Shown piece after piece: positions 8,831 to 17,779 of a DNA stretch of 64,000 nucleotides (its first letter is position 1; every line of letters begins with the position of its first letter). A program made the position numbers and the translations under genes. The notes beneath the pieces are model-generated. The model saw only the letters and a program-made list of their open reading frames with translations. It was not told the DNA's origin and did no database searches. Source of the stretch: Deefgea salmonis (lineage in GTDB: Bacteria > Pseudomonadota > Gammaproteobacteria > Burkholderiales > Chitinibacteraceae); NCBI RefSeq assembly GCF_020531905.1, contig NZ_JAJAWG010000002.1, positions 248,001 through 312,000 of the forward strand. The letters run 5' to 3'.

Positions 8831-9728
8831 GGCTTTTATTTTGGTGGTTGATGACCAAATGAATACGATAGAAACATTGGGTGAAGTGCTGGGTGATGAG
8901 CTAGATGTGCATTTTGCTTTGAGTGCTGAGCAGGCATTAAGTCATATTGAGCGGCAATTACCTGAACTGATTTTGCTTGATATTATGATGCCAGAAATTG
9001 ATGGGTTTAAATTTTGTGAGATTCTAAAGTCTAAGTTAGAAACTAGGGATATTCCAATAATTTTTATTAGCTCTTTATCATCCCCTGAGCAAGAAACTCG
9101 GGGTTTAGAGGCGGGGGCTGTTGATTATATTATTAAGCCATTTAATGCCTCAATTGTTCGTGCTCGAGTGCACAATCATTTGGAATTAAAACGGACTAAA
9201 GATTTATTGCGGGTGTTATCGCAAACCGATGTATTAACCGGAATGGCCAATCGCCGGCGATTATTTGAATTACTTGATCAAGTACAAGATCGATCATTGC
9301 GGCTTGCTCAGCCTTTGTCGATTTTGTTAATTGATGTGGATTCGTTTAAACAATATAACGATTTATATGGCCATATTGCGGGCGATGTTTGCTTGCAGCG
9401 CGTGGCTGGGGTGATTCAATCTTCATTACGCTCAGTGACGGATGTGGCGGCGCGATATGGTGGAGAAGAGTTTTGTTGTGTGCTTGAAAACTCAGATCAG
9501 GAGTTGGCGCTACAAATTGCCGAGCGAATTCGTAGCAGTATTGAGGCTTTGCAAATTCCACATTTAAATAGTGCGGTGACCCGTTGCGTGACGGTGAGTA
9601 TTGGCGTGGCCACTTCAACGCCAAGCTGTCGCATTCAACATGCTCAATTATTGATGAATGCTGATAAAGCCTTATATGCGGCCAAAGATTTGGGCCGTAA
9701 TCAAGTTCGTCATTTCCATTGCTTGTAA
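8823..9728 (+). CDS. Response regulator with REC and GGDEF domains (diguanylate cyclase)
   Basis: A 301-residue protein. The receiver (1-120) has the acidic pair D10/D11, phosphoacceptor D53 in LLDIMMPEID and K105 in IIKPF. The GGDEF domain (about 130-300) has an intact active site GGEEF at 213-217, so it should make cyclic di-GMP from two GTP when phosphorylated. The usual inhibitory RxxD site five residues before GGEEF is not intact: the sequence reads RSVTD, with arginine one position too far away, so product inhibition may be weak. It is translationally coupled to the hybrid kinase (8-base overlap), whose Hpt domain is the obvious phosphodonor. Confidence 0.93.
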   Translation: MDEAFILVVDDQMNTIETLGEVLGDELDVHFALSAEQALSHIERQLPELILLDIMMPEIDGFKFCEILKSKLETRDIPIIFISSLSSPEQETRGLEAGAVDYIIKPFNASIVRARVHNHLELKRTKDLLRVLSQTDVLTGMANRRRLFELLDQVQDRSLRLAQPLSILLIDVDSFKQYNDLYGHIAGDVCLQRVAGVIQSSLRSVTDVAARYGGEEFCCVLENSDQELALQIAERIRSSIEALQIPHLNSAVTRCVTVSIGVATSTPSCRIQHAQLLMNADKALYAAKDLGRNQVRHFHCL

Positions 9729-9808
9729 AGCTAACCAGCAAATGGCATGAATGCCTGTTCGCGGGAGATGGCTATTCTCGCTATAGGTCTTTTATTGTGC
9801 AGCGTTAA

Positions 9809-9841
9809 ACTATAGGTGGCATGGGTATTGCCACCTATAGT
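9809..9841. terminator. Bidirectional terminator between convergent genes
   Basis: A perfect 13-bp stem, ACTATAGGTGGCA (9809-9821) and its complement (9829-9841), with a 7-base loop and T-rich sequence (CTATTTTATATT) after it. It sits between the diguanylate cyclase on the plus strand and the efflux pump gene on the minus strand. Confidence 0.8.
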
Positions 9842-9861
9842 CTATTTTATATTCGCTGCTG

Positions 9862-12800
9862 CTATATACCCCGTGATTTGCCAATCTTTTCTAAGGTGAG
9901 ATATAAAACAGGGGTGATGTAGAGCGTGATCAATTGCGAGAAAATCAGTCCGCCGACAATACTCACCCCCAATGGTTGACGTAGTTCAGCGCCTGCGCCC
10001 AAACCCAGTGCCAGAGGCAATGCGCCCATTAGTGCCGCGAGGGTGGTCATCATAATCGGCCGAAAGCGTTTGGCGCTGGCCTCAGTAATGGCATCAATGG
10101 GGCGTAGCGCGTTTTTGCGCTGCGCTTCAAGCGCAAAGTCGATCATCATAATGGCGTTCTTTTTGACAATCCCGACCAACAGCAAAATCCCAATCATCGC
10201 AATAAAAGTCAGCTCTAGCCCAGTGATTTGCAGCGCGAGTAGCGCGCCAATGGCTGCCGATGGAATACCCGCCAAAATGGTAATCGGGTGAATCCAGCTT
10301 TCGTATAACACCCCCAGCACCACATAAATGACGGCAACGGCGATCAAAATCAGCCAGAGCTGGCTCGATTGCGTTTGTTGATACAGTGCGGCATCCCCAG
10401 CAAATGCGCCAAAGATCGAACCGGGCAGGCCGATTTGGCTTTCGCTGGCTTTAATTTCGCGTGCAGCATCCGACAGCGACGCACCTTCGGCTAAGTTAAA
10501 TGAGATCGTAATCGCCGGTAGCTGGCCTTGGTGATTGATTGCCGTGGTAACGGCGGTTCTTTCGATGGTAGCAAAGCTACTTAAAGGCACTAAGGCCCCC
10601 GACTTGCTACGCACTTTAAGTAAATTAAGTGCGTTTTCATCTTGGCGTGCGCTGTCTTTTAGTTGCATCAGCACTGAGTAGCTGTCTTGCGGCGCATAAA
10701 TGGTTGCTACTTCGCGCTCGCCATACGCGCCATACAGTGTGTCGCGTAAGCTTTGCATATCAATGCCTAATTCGCTGGCGCGATCACGATTGATATTGAT
10801 TTTGGCTTGCAGCGTTTTTTGTTCCGAATCAGAGGTCACGTCGCGGAATGTCGGGTTGGCGGCCAGCGTGTTTTTAAGCCGATCGGTCCATGATTCCAGC
10901 TGATCAGAACTCACGGCTTGCAAAGTATATTGATAGCTACTTTTGCCGCTACGCCCACCAATCTGCAAATTTTGGGTCGGGCGATAAAACATACTAATGC
11001 CGGCAATTTTACCCGTTGATTTGCGTAAGCTATCGAGCGTTTTCGCCATGTTTTGACGATCTTGGCGCGGTTTGAGCGTGATAAAGAAACGCCCACCGCT
11101 GCCGCTGCTGCCTAGGCTCGAGGCGACGGTGGCGACATTGGGATTGTCGAGTAAAGCTTGTGCTGCTTTTTGCTGTAATACCAACAGCGCTGGATAGCTG
11201 ATATCCGGCGACGCATCCATGCTTGCTTGCACTTGGCCGATGTCTTCTTGTGGGAAAAAGCCTTTTGGCGCTTGGATGTATAGCGCGGCGGTGGCGGCAA
11301 AAGTGGCAAAGGTGAGTAACAGCATCCAACGTTGATGGCGTAAAGCGACGGCTAAACTGCGCTGATACGCGGCCAGTAAGCGATTAAAACCGGCTTCAAA
11401 ATAGCGACTCCACGCCGGCTCGATTTTTTCTTCGTCGTGCGATTTTAAAAAGCGCGCGGCAAACAGTGGAATTAAGGTGAGCGACACCGCCATTGAAACC
11501 AATACAGCTAAAGACACGACGACGGCAAATTCGTGAAATAACAGGCCGATGGTGCCGGGCATAAAAAAGATCGGAATAAACACTGCAATCAGCGAAATCG
11601 AAATCGAGACCACGGTAAAGCCGACTTCTCCTGCGCCGGTGATAGCGGCTTCCAATGGCGCCATGCCTTCTTCGATATGGCGAACGATGTTTTCCAGTAC
11701 CACAATCGCATCGTCGACCACCAAGCCCAGCGCCACGGTTAGGCCCATTAATGAAATATTATCTAGGCTATACCCCAGCCAGTACATCAACGCAAACGTT
11801 GCCAGCATTGAGATCGGGAGCGATACCGATGGAATTAACGTGGCGGCGGCGCGGCGTAAAAACAGCAATACCGACAACACCACCAAGCCCATGGTGAGTA
11901 GCAAGGTCAAACTCACGTCATGAATCGATTCACGGATCGAGGTTGAACGGTCATTGAGTTTTTTAACTTCAACTGAGGCGGGCATTTGCGACGTCAGTCG
12001 CGGCAACATGGCGTTAATGGCATCTACAGTGGCGACGGTATTGGCGCCGGGCTGGCGCAAAATAGCCAGAATAATCGAGCGCTGACCGTCAATCCAGCTA
12101 CCTGATTTGATGTTTTCAACGCTGTCTTCCACCGTTGCTACATCCGAGAGTCGAATCGGTAAACCATTTTTGGTGGCGATAACGAGTCGGCTAAATTCAG
12201 CGGCATTTTTGAGCTGGGCATTGGCTTCGAGCATTAAGGTTTGGCGCTCGCCCTCAAGCTGGCCGACGGGTGAGTTGGCATTGGCTGTTTTGAGCGCGCT
12301 GGCTAATTCAGGCAAAGATAAATCGCGCGCAGCCAATAAATCCGGATCGACCGCTACGCGCACCGCAAAGCGTTTTTGCCCGTAAATGGTCACTTGAGCC
12401 ACGCCATCAATGGTGGATAAAGCCGGGCCAATCAGGTTGTCTGAGTAATCATTCAGTTGCGCCAGCGATAGCGAAGGCGAGTTAATACTTAGCATCAAAA
12501 TCGGCGCATCCGATGGATTGACTTTGCGATAGCTGGGCGGGCTTTTCATATCGCTCGGCAAGCTGCGATTGGCGCGGTACAGCGCGGCTTGTACGTCGAC
12601 CGCGGCTGATTCAATGTCCCGCGAGGGGGCAAATTCCAAGGTGATATTGGTGCTGCCCAGCTTGCTGGTCGATGTCATCGTCGCCAAGCCCGGGATGGTT
12701 GAAAATTGCTTTTCGAGCGGCGTTGCCACCGCATTGGCCATGGTTTCGGGTGAGGCGCCGGTTAAGCTGGCCGATACGCTAATTGTTGGCGTATCGTAAG

Positions 12801-12921
12801 TCGGCAGTGCGGCAATCGGTAAATGAAACCAAGCAATCGTGCCGGCGACCATCACGGCAATCCACAGCAACAGCGTGGCCACTGGGCGATGAATCGCCCA
12901 CCAAGAAATTCCGTGACTCAT
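9862..12921 (-). CDS. RND efflux pump inner-membrane transporter (HAE1 family)
   Basis: A 1019-residue AcrB/MdtB/MuxB-type drug-proton antiporter. The N-terminal helix (about 11-30) precedes a large periplasmic porter region, then a helix block with the family motif GLVVDDAIVVLEN, whose aspartates carry protons in transmembrane helix 4; the same arrangement repeats in the second half. Length is normal. It begins by the 1-base TAATG overlap with the adaptor gene, so the two are one operon. No outer-membrane TolC-type gene follows, so the pump must use a channel encoded elsewhere. Substrates cannot be told; among relatives it seems nearer to MdtB/MdtC-type than to AcrB, which is only an impression from the N-terminal sequence. 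Confidence 0.93.
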   Translation of the reverse strand: MSHGISWWAIHRPVATLLLWIAVMVAGTIAWFHLPIAALPTYDTPTISVSASLTGASPETMANAVATPLEKQFSTIPGLATMTSTSKLGSTNITLEFAPSRDIESAAVDVQAALYRANRSLPSDMKSPPSYRKVNPSDAPILMLSINSPSLSLAQLNDYSDNLIGPALSTIDGVAQVTIYGQKRFAVRVAVDPDLLAARDLSLPELASALKTANANSPVGQLEGERQTLMLEANAQLKNAAEFSRLVIATKNGLPIRLSDVATVEDSVENIKSGSWIDGQRSIILAILRQPGANTVATVDAINAMLPRLTSQMPASVEVKKLNDRSTSIRESIHDVSLTLLLTMGLVVLSVLLFLRRAAATLIPSVSLPISMLATFALMYWLGYSLDNISLMGLTVALGLVVDDAIVVLENIVRHIEEGMAPLEAAITGAGEVGFTVVSISISLIAVFIPIFFMPGTIGLLFHEFAVVVSLAVLVSMAVSLTLIPLFAARFLKSHDEEKIEPAWSRYFEAGFNRLLAAYQRSLAVALRHQRWMLLLTFATFAATAALYIQAPKGFFPQEDIGQVQASMDASPDISYPALLVLQQKAAQALLDNPNVATVASSLGSSGSGGRFFITLKPRQDRQNMAKTLDSLRKSTGKIAGISMFYRPTQNLQIGGRSGKSSYQYTLQAVSSDQLESWTDRLKNTLAANPTFRDVTSDSEQKTLQAKININRDRASELGIDMQSLRDTLYGAYGEREVATIYAPQDSYSVLMQLKDSARQDENALNLLKVRSKSGALVPLSSFATIERTAVTTAINHQGQLPAITISFNLAEGASLSDAAREIKASESQIGLPGSIFGAFAGDAALYQQTQSSQLWLILIAVAVIYVVLGVLYESWIHPITILAGIPSAAIGALLALQITGLELTFIAMIGILLLVGIVKKNAIMMIDFALEAQRKNALRPIDAITEASAKRFRPIMMTTLAALMGALPLALGLGAGAELRQPLGVSIVGGLIFSQLITLYITPVLYLTLEKIGKSRGI

Positions 12922-14054
12922 TATTTTGACCCTTGCACAGAGGCGGTGTTGCTCGCGGCCACGGACGGACGACTCGCTTCAATCACTTGAGCGCCAGGGC
13001 GCACATTTTGGCCGCCTTCTTTGATGATTTTGGTTTCGGCGGCAATGCCTTCAATCAGCGCTTGATTACCAACATTACGAATGACTTGAATCGGCTTGAC
13101 CTGCGCTTGTTTGTTTTGGTCGATGACATACACAAAGCGCTGCTCAGGGCCGGTTTGAATCGCTTGAATCGGCACAACTAAACCTTTTTGTTCGGCCAAT
13201 TCGATCGTGACGGTGCTGCTGAGTCCTGGCCACAATTGTAAATCGGCGTTGGCAAATTGCGCTTTGGCCAATAAGGTGCCGCTGGCTTTATCGACGGTAT
13301 TATCTAGAAACACCAATTCGCCAAGGCGAGTTTGGCCGTTCGGTAATTGTGTTTGCACCGGAACTTTGCCTTGGCTTTGCGCCGCAAGTAGGGCCGGTAA
13401 GTCGCTTTGATTGATATTAAAGCTGATTTGAATCGGGTCAGTTTGTGAGATCGTCACCAAGGCTTGGGTGGCGTTCGATTGCGCTAAGCTGCCTTGTTTT
13501 AAAGCTATTGCGCCAGTTCGGCCGGTGATTGGCGCATGAATTTGGGTGTAGGACAAATCCACGGCATTGGCGCGCTCATCAGCTTGGGCTGCTGCCACTT
13601 GGGCTTGTAAACTGCCCATTTTAGCGCGTGCGGTATCGACTGCCGATGGTGATAAAAATCCAGCTTGAGCGAGTTCTTCTGTACGTTTTAAATTACGTTC
13701 AGCCTCGGCAAACTCGGCTTTGCTTTTTTCGGTGAGGGCTTTGCTGCGGCCCACTTGGCTTTGCACGCCGCGTGAATCGAGCGTAAACAGCAATTGCCCG
13801 GCTTTGACGATGTCGCCTTCTTTAAAATGAATTTGCGCAATTTGTGCATTCACTTGCGGGCGCACTTCAACCGTTTGTACCGCTTCGGCGTGGCCAACGG
13901 CGCTAATGTGATGCGGCAAGGTGCCGTGCTTGACTTGCGTGCTCACCACCACCACTGGACGCTTGGTATTATTTTTGGTTTCCGGCGCTTTCCCGCAGGC
14001 ACTTAATCCTAAAACACAACAGCAACTGAGTACTGCGAGGCTGAATCTATTCAT
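12921..14054 (-). CDS. RND efflux periplasmic adaptor, lipoprotein
   Basis: A 377-residue HlyD/AcrA-type membrane fusion protein that joins the inner-membrane pump to the outer-membrane channel. The N-terminus ends in a lipobox LSAC with C20 as lipidation site. The barrel-sandwich half-motifs (about 60-95 and 165-205) flank an alpha-helical hairpin at about 95-165, and a beta-barrel region follows. It is the first gene of the operon and its stop overlaps the start of the RND gene by one base. No regulator is encoded beside it; the next upstream gene, lplT, is on the same strand but more than 1.0 kb away in coding terms and separated by a hairpin. Confidence 0.92.
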   Translation of the reverse strand: MNRFSLAVLSCCCVLGLSACGKAPETKNNTKRPVVVVSTQVKHGTLPHHISAVGHAEAVQTVEVRPQVNAQIAQIHFKEGDIVKAGQLLFTLDSRGVQSQVGRSKALTEKSKAEFAEAERNLKRTEELAQAGFLSPSAVDTARAKMGSLQAQVAAAQADERANAVDLSYTQIHAPITGRTGAIALKQGSLAQSNATQALVTISQTDPIQISFNINQSDLPALLAAQSQGKVPVQTQLPNGQTRLGELVFLDNTVDKASGTLLAKAQFANADLQLWPGLSSTVTIELAEQKGLVVPIQAIQTGPEQRFVYVIDQNKQAQVKPIQVIRNVGNQALIEGIAAETKIIKEGGQNVRPGAQVIEASRPSVAASNTASVQGSK

Positions 14055-14106
14055 TTAATTCGCTCAATTCAATGGTTTAAAGCGCCGTTTGTGCGGGACT
14101 GTTGCT

Positions 14107-14134
14107 GTTTGGCGTCCCGCTGTGGGAGCCAAAC
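14107..14134 (-). terminator. Hairpin between lplT and the efflux operon
   Basis: GTTTGGC-TCCC pairs with GGGA-GCCAAAC around a 5-base loop, with one bulged base. It lies 12 bases after the lplT stop in the direction of transcription. No T-run follows, so it may be a weak or Rho-assisted terminator or just an RNA stabiliser. Confidence 0.4.
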
Positions 14135-14145
14135 GTTAACAGACT

Positions 14146-15435
14146 CTAACGACGATGGGTCAATACTTGTCGATGGTGATGCACCATAATCGCGCTCATC
14201 GTGATGATGACCAGTAGGCCAAAGCTAATTAGTATCATTTGCATCGGGGGCACGCCATGCGTGGCGTATTGTACTTGCAGTAGCGCGCTACTGTTCGGTG
14301 CCAGTGGCAGGCTGAGGTATTTAATCATTAAAGCGTGCAGACCGACCATGATTAAAATGCCCAAATTTTCATTGAAGTTTTGCACTGCAATCGAATGTCC
14401 AGCTCCCATCAGCTGCTGGCCACGGTGTTGCAAAACCGCATTTAATGGCACAACAAAAAACCCCGATAAAATCCCAATCAGCAGCAGCAATAACGCAGCG
14501 ACAGCAATTTGGTTGACCCACAACATAAAAATAAGTAATACCCCCATCAATAGGCCGGCAGGCATGACGCGAAAAGCATGGGGTAATGACACGTATCGCC
14601 CAGCCAATAAGGCGCCAATGGCAATACCCACCGCAACGACGGCAATTAAGCGAGTGGCAGATTCTAAATCAATGGCCAGCCATAACAGCGCCCAATTGAG
14701 CACCACCAAGCGCATGGTGGCGCCCGCACCCCAAAATAAAGTGGTAATAGCCATTGATACTTGTCCTTGCGGATCACGCCATAGCCGCCAGAGGCAGTCG
14801 TAAAAGACGGCGATCTGATAACGAGGGCTAAGGTAGAGTGGCTTGAGGGCGGTAGTAGGGCGGGCAATCGCGGCATTAATTGCTGCGGCAATGCTGTAGA
14901 GCAGGCTGATGATGAGAATAGAAAATTCGATGCCGTTGAGGTAGTGACCAAGGGTATTACCCGCTAGCCATTGGCTAACAAACGATCCAGATAAATACCC
15001 ACCAAGCAAAGTACCAAGAATAATGGCAAATACGGTTGAGCTTTCTAGCCAGCCATTGGCGGCAACCAATTGCGCTGGCGCTAGGCTTTCGGTGATTAAG
15101 CCGTATTTAGCGGGCGAGTAGGCCGCCGCACCCAAACCGACCAAGGCATAAGCCCATAAAGGAGACGCGCCCAAGCCCATCAGTAGGCAAGCGAATAATT
15201 TGATGCCATTGCAAATCATCATCACTTGATTTTTGGGTCTGGCGTCGGCCAGCGCGCCGGCATAAGGCGCAATGAGTACATAAGAAACCGTAAAACCCCA
15301 CAGCAACATCGAGAGGTGCCATTCAGGGGCTTGTTGTGATTTGAGTAAGGCCAAAGCGGCAAAAAACAGCGCGTTATCGGCCAAGGCGGAGAAAAACTGT
15401 GCGGCTAAGATTTTATAAAATCCGGCTTGCATCAT
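14146..15435 (-). CDS. lplT: Lysophospholipid transporter LplT (MFS)
   Basis: A 429-residue major-facilitator protein with about 12 hydrophobic helices. The N-terminus FYKILAAQFFSALADNALFF and the segment GLGAAAYSPAKYGLITE are characteristic of LplT, which flips lysophosphatidylethanolamine into the cytosol for reacylation. The acyltransferase Aas that often accompanies it in enterobacteria is not present in this window. The gene is divergent from the DedA-family gene, with 130-150 bp between them, and close to alr, an association also seen in other Neisseriales by my recollection. Two adjacent ATG codons are possible starts. Confidence 0.87.
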   Translation of the reverse strand: MMQAGFYKILAAQFFSALADNALFFAALALLKSQQAPEWHLSMLLWGFTVSYVLIAPYAGALADARPKNQVMMICNGIKLFACLLMGLGASPLWAYALVGLGAAAYSPAKYGLITESLAPAQLVAANGWLESSTVFAIILGTLLGGYLSGSFVSQWLAGNTLGHYLNGIEFSILIISLLYSIAAAINAAIARPTTALKPLYLSPRYQIAVFYDCLWRLWRDPQGQVSMAITTLFWGAGATMRLVVLNWALLWLAIDLESATRLIAVVAVGIAIGALLAGRYVSLPHAFRVMPAGLLMGVLLIFMLWVNQIAVAALLLLLIGILSGFFVVPLNAVLQHRGQQLMGAGHSIAVQNFNENLGILIMVGLHALMIKYLSLPLAPNSSALLQVQYATHGVPPMQMILISFGLLVIITMSAIMVHHHRQVLTHRR

Positions 15436-15585
15436 TTAAACCTTGCACTGTGCTGATGGATGATTGTGAATTTATATCAACAAAATATGACAAAACTACC
15501 GCCTCTGACGGTGGCGTAAGATTAAAGTCCGCTGTTTTGCGTGGTATGATCGCAGGCGTCACAATTGAAAAGCTTGGACGCTGCA

Positions 15586-16194
15586 ATGGATATCCTGCAG
15601 TTTTTAGTTACGATTTTTACCGATTACGGCTATCTGGCTGTATTTACGGTGTTATTAATCTGTGGTTTTGGCGTACCCATTCCAGAAGACGTGTCTTTGG
15701 TCGCCGGCGGCGTGATTTCGGGGCTGGGTTATGCCCATGTGCACACCATGTTTGCTGTGGGCATGCTGGGCGTATTGATTGGTGATAGTTGTATGTTTTT
15801 AGCCGGCCGTTATTTTGGCGCGCGCTTATTACAACACCGCTACTTTGCGCGCATGATGACTCCCGAGCGATATGCTGCGGTACAAGATAAATTTGAGCGC
15901 TATGGCAATCGCGTCTTGTTTGTGGCGCGCTTTTTGCCTGGATTACGTACGCCGATTTACCTGACTGCGGGGATGTCGGGACGTATTTCTTATTTCCGCT
16001 TTTTACTGCTCGATGGTTTAGCCGCGCTGATTAGTGTTCCGATCTGGGTGTACTTGGGGTATTACGGTGCGTCCAATCATGAATGGTTAATTAAATGGCT
16101 AGGTCGAGGCCAGTCGGCGATTATGGTGTTAGTCGCGCTGGTCGCGGTGATTGTCGCGGTATGGTATTTCCGTCATTGTCGTAAACCGAAGTAA
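15586..16194 (+). CDS. DedA family membrane protein
   Basis: About 202 residues with 4-5 hydrophobic segments. The family signature is clear: a conserved N-terminal GFGVPIPEDVSLVAGG and FVARFLPGLRTPIYLTAG, with the arginine and proline residues typical of DedA/SNARE-associated (VTT) proteins, which act in undecaprenyl-phosphate or phospholipid translocation and membrane-potential homeostasis. I prefer ATG 15586 because the residues from there begin the conserved hydrophobic N-terminus; a TTG at 15565 would add seven residues. It stands alone, divergent from lplT. Confidence 0.88.
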   Translation: MDILQFLVTIFTDYGYLAVFTVLLICGFGVPIPEDVSLVAGGVISGLGYAHVHTMFAVGMLGVLIGDSCMFLAGRYFGARLLQHRYFARMMTPERYAAVQDKFERYGNRVLFVARFLPGLRTPIYLTAGMSGRISYFRFLLLDGLAALISVPIWVYLGYYGASNHEWLIKWLGRGQSAIMVLVALVAVIVAVWYFRHCRKPK

Positions 16195-16220
16195 TGCTCA
16201 GTGGTGGAGCAGAAGTCTTT

Positions 16221-16303
16221 TGCCGCGTGACCGCGCCTTGTCGTATTCAATGTACGGTCTGCCGCGTGACCGCGCCTTGTCGTATTCAATGTACGGTCTG
16301 CCG
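16221..16303. repeat. 39-bp direct tandem repeat, 2.1 copies
   Basis: Two identical 39-bp units (16221-16259 and 16260-16298), beginning TGCCGCGTGACCGCGCCTTG, followed by the first five bases of a third. It lies between the DedA gene and alr. The unit length is a multiple of three and keeps a short frame open, but that frame has no ribosome site and no protein character. Confidence 0.9.
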
Positions 16304-16378
16304 CTGAGACGCTTTGCCATAACACGTTTGTACGTGTAGTTATTTCTGTTATTTCTGAATTTCTATATTGAAGCCAAT

Positions 16379-17449
16379 ATGTCTCGCCCGATCCAAGCTC
16401 GCTTTAATTCACTGGCCTTAGCACACAATTATCAAATGATTCAGCAAAGCGCGCCGACGGCGCGCGTTTTTGCGGTGATTAAAGCCAATGCCTACGGGCA
16501 TGGCGTTGAACGGGTGGTGGCGGCATTACCGGATGCTGATGGCTTTGCTATTTTAGAAATCAACGCGGCGATTGAATTACGCCGTCTCGGTGTTCAGCAA
16601 CCTATTTTGCTGTTGGAAGGGGTGTTTAGTGCCGCTGAATTAACGGCGTGTGCCGAATTTGATTTAGCCATTGCGCTGCATTTACCGGTGCATATTGAAT
16701 GGTTAGAGCAAGCCCAATTAAGTCGGCCGATAGCGGTTTTTCTCAAGCTCAATACCGGCATGAATCGCTTGGGTTTTCCAGCCGAATCGGCGCTAGCTTG
16801 GGCGGAACGTTTGGCGCGTTGCCAAAATGTCGCCAGCGTGACGGTAATGACGCACTTTGCGTGCGCTGATGAGCCAAGCAAAGGCATTGATGCCCAGTGG
16901 CAGCGCTTTATTGCTGCGACACAATCGTTAGCATTGCCAACCTCATCGGCCAATTCAGCGGCGATATTTGCGTATCCGCAAACGCATGGCACGTGGGTGC
17001 GGCCGGGTCTGGCGCTGTATGGCGCATCGCCGTTTAGCGATCAAACGGCGGCGAGCTTAGGTTTACAAACGGTGATGTCGCTGTGCTCGGAAGTGATTGC
17101 CACGCAAAATGTCGCCGCAGGCGAGTCGGTCGGTTATGGTGCGACCTTTATTGCGCCTGTGCCGATGAAAATTGGGATTGTGGCGTGTGGTTATGCCGAT
17201 GGTTACCCACGGCATGCGCCGACAGGGACGCCAGTGTGGGTCGCCGGACACACAACGCGTCTATTGGGACGTGTGTCGATGGATATGCTGTGCATTGATT
17301 TAACGCCATGGACCGAACTCGATGTCGGTAGTCCGGTTGAGCTGTGGGGTGAGCATTTGCCGATTGATGAGGTGGCCTGTGCTGCCGGGACTTTAAGTTA
17401 TGAGTTAATGTGCGCGATCGCTGCGCGAGTTCCTGTTTATACATTATAA
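16379..17449 (+). CDS. alr: Alanine racemase
   Basis: A 356-residue PLP enzyme that interconverts L- and D-alanine for peptidoglycan. The cofactor lysine is K35 in AVIKANAYGHG and the second catalytic base is Y253 in SVGYGATF. The length is typical for the short betaproteobacterial Alr. The ATG at 16379 follows a weak GAAG ribosome site. An imperfect ACACGT-TTGT-ACGTGT inverted repeat (about 16322-16337) lies 40 bp upstream and could be an operator or the terminator of the preceding gene. Confidence 0.96.
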   Translation: MSRPIQARFNSLALAHNYQMIQQSAPTARVFAVIKANAYGHGVERVVAALPDADGFAILEINAAIELRRLGVQQPILLLEGVFSAAELTACAEFDLAIALHLPVHIEWLEQAQLSRPIAVFLKLNTGMNRLGFPAESALAWAERLARCQNVASVTVMTHFACADEPSKGIDAQWQRFIAATQSLALPTSSANSAAIFAYPQTHGTWVRPGLALYGASPFSDQTAASLGLQTVMSLCSEVIATQNVAAGESVGYGATFIAPVPMKIGIVACGYADGYPRHAPTGTPVWVAGHTTRLLGRVSMDMLCIDLTPWTELDVGSPVELWGEHLPIDEVACAAGTLSYELMCAIAARVPVYTL

Positions 17450-17779
17450 AAGCGGGCCGATATCTTATTTGGCGTTCGCGTTTTACTCGCCTTAAGCCGG
17501 GGCGTTTTTATATCGAACGATCAATGATGGCATAAACAATTAAATGCATTAGCTCAGGCCTAAAAGTGCTATAGAAAATTGCGGCTATCGAGTGTTTAAT
17601 TTTTTTGCATTATTTTTATCAGCAGTGTTGTAATTAAATCATTTTTTTTGTTTTATTCGTGCTGTTGATTCTCAGTCTAAATAAATTCTTCATAAATCAA
17701 TTCAATTGCCACTCCCCAAGCGGGGGGGCTTCCTTTACAATTAGTCTGTTTCTTTTAATCCCGCCCTGCAGGTTGAATC
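17450..17779. other. Intergenic region upstream of lysC
   Basis: 330 bp, A/T-rich in its centre. The first 60 bp contain short GC-rich inverted segments ending in GGGGCGTTTTT (about 17500-17507), a possible weak terminator for alr. A run of seven G at about 17724-17730 lies just ahead of lysC. I found no lysine-riboswitch-like set of paired elements by eye, and no gene. Confidence 0.5.

Noticed and set aside
16151-16339. A 62-codon frame with a repeated peptide
   Set aside because: Created by the 39-bp tandem repeat overlapping the end of the DedA gene; no start signals.
17450-17779. Lysine riboswitch ahead of lysC
   Set aside because: The leader has no set of conserved paired elements visible by eye, and lysine riboswitches are not usual in betaproteobacteria.
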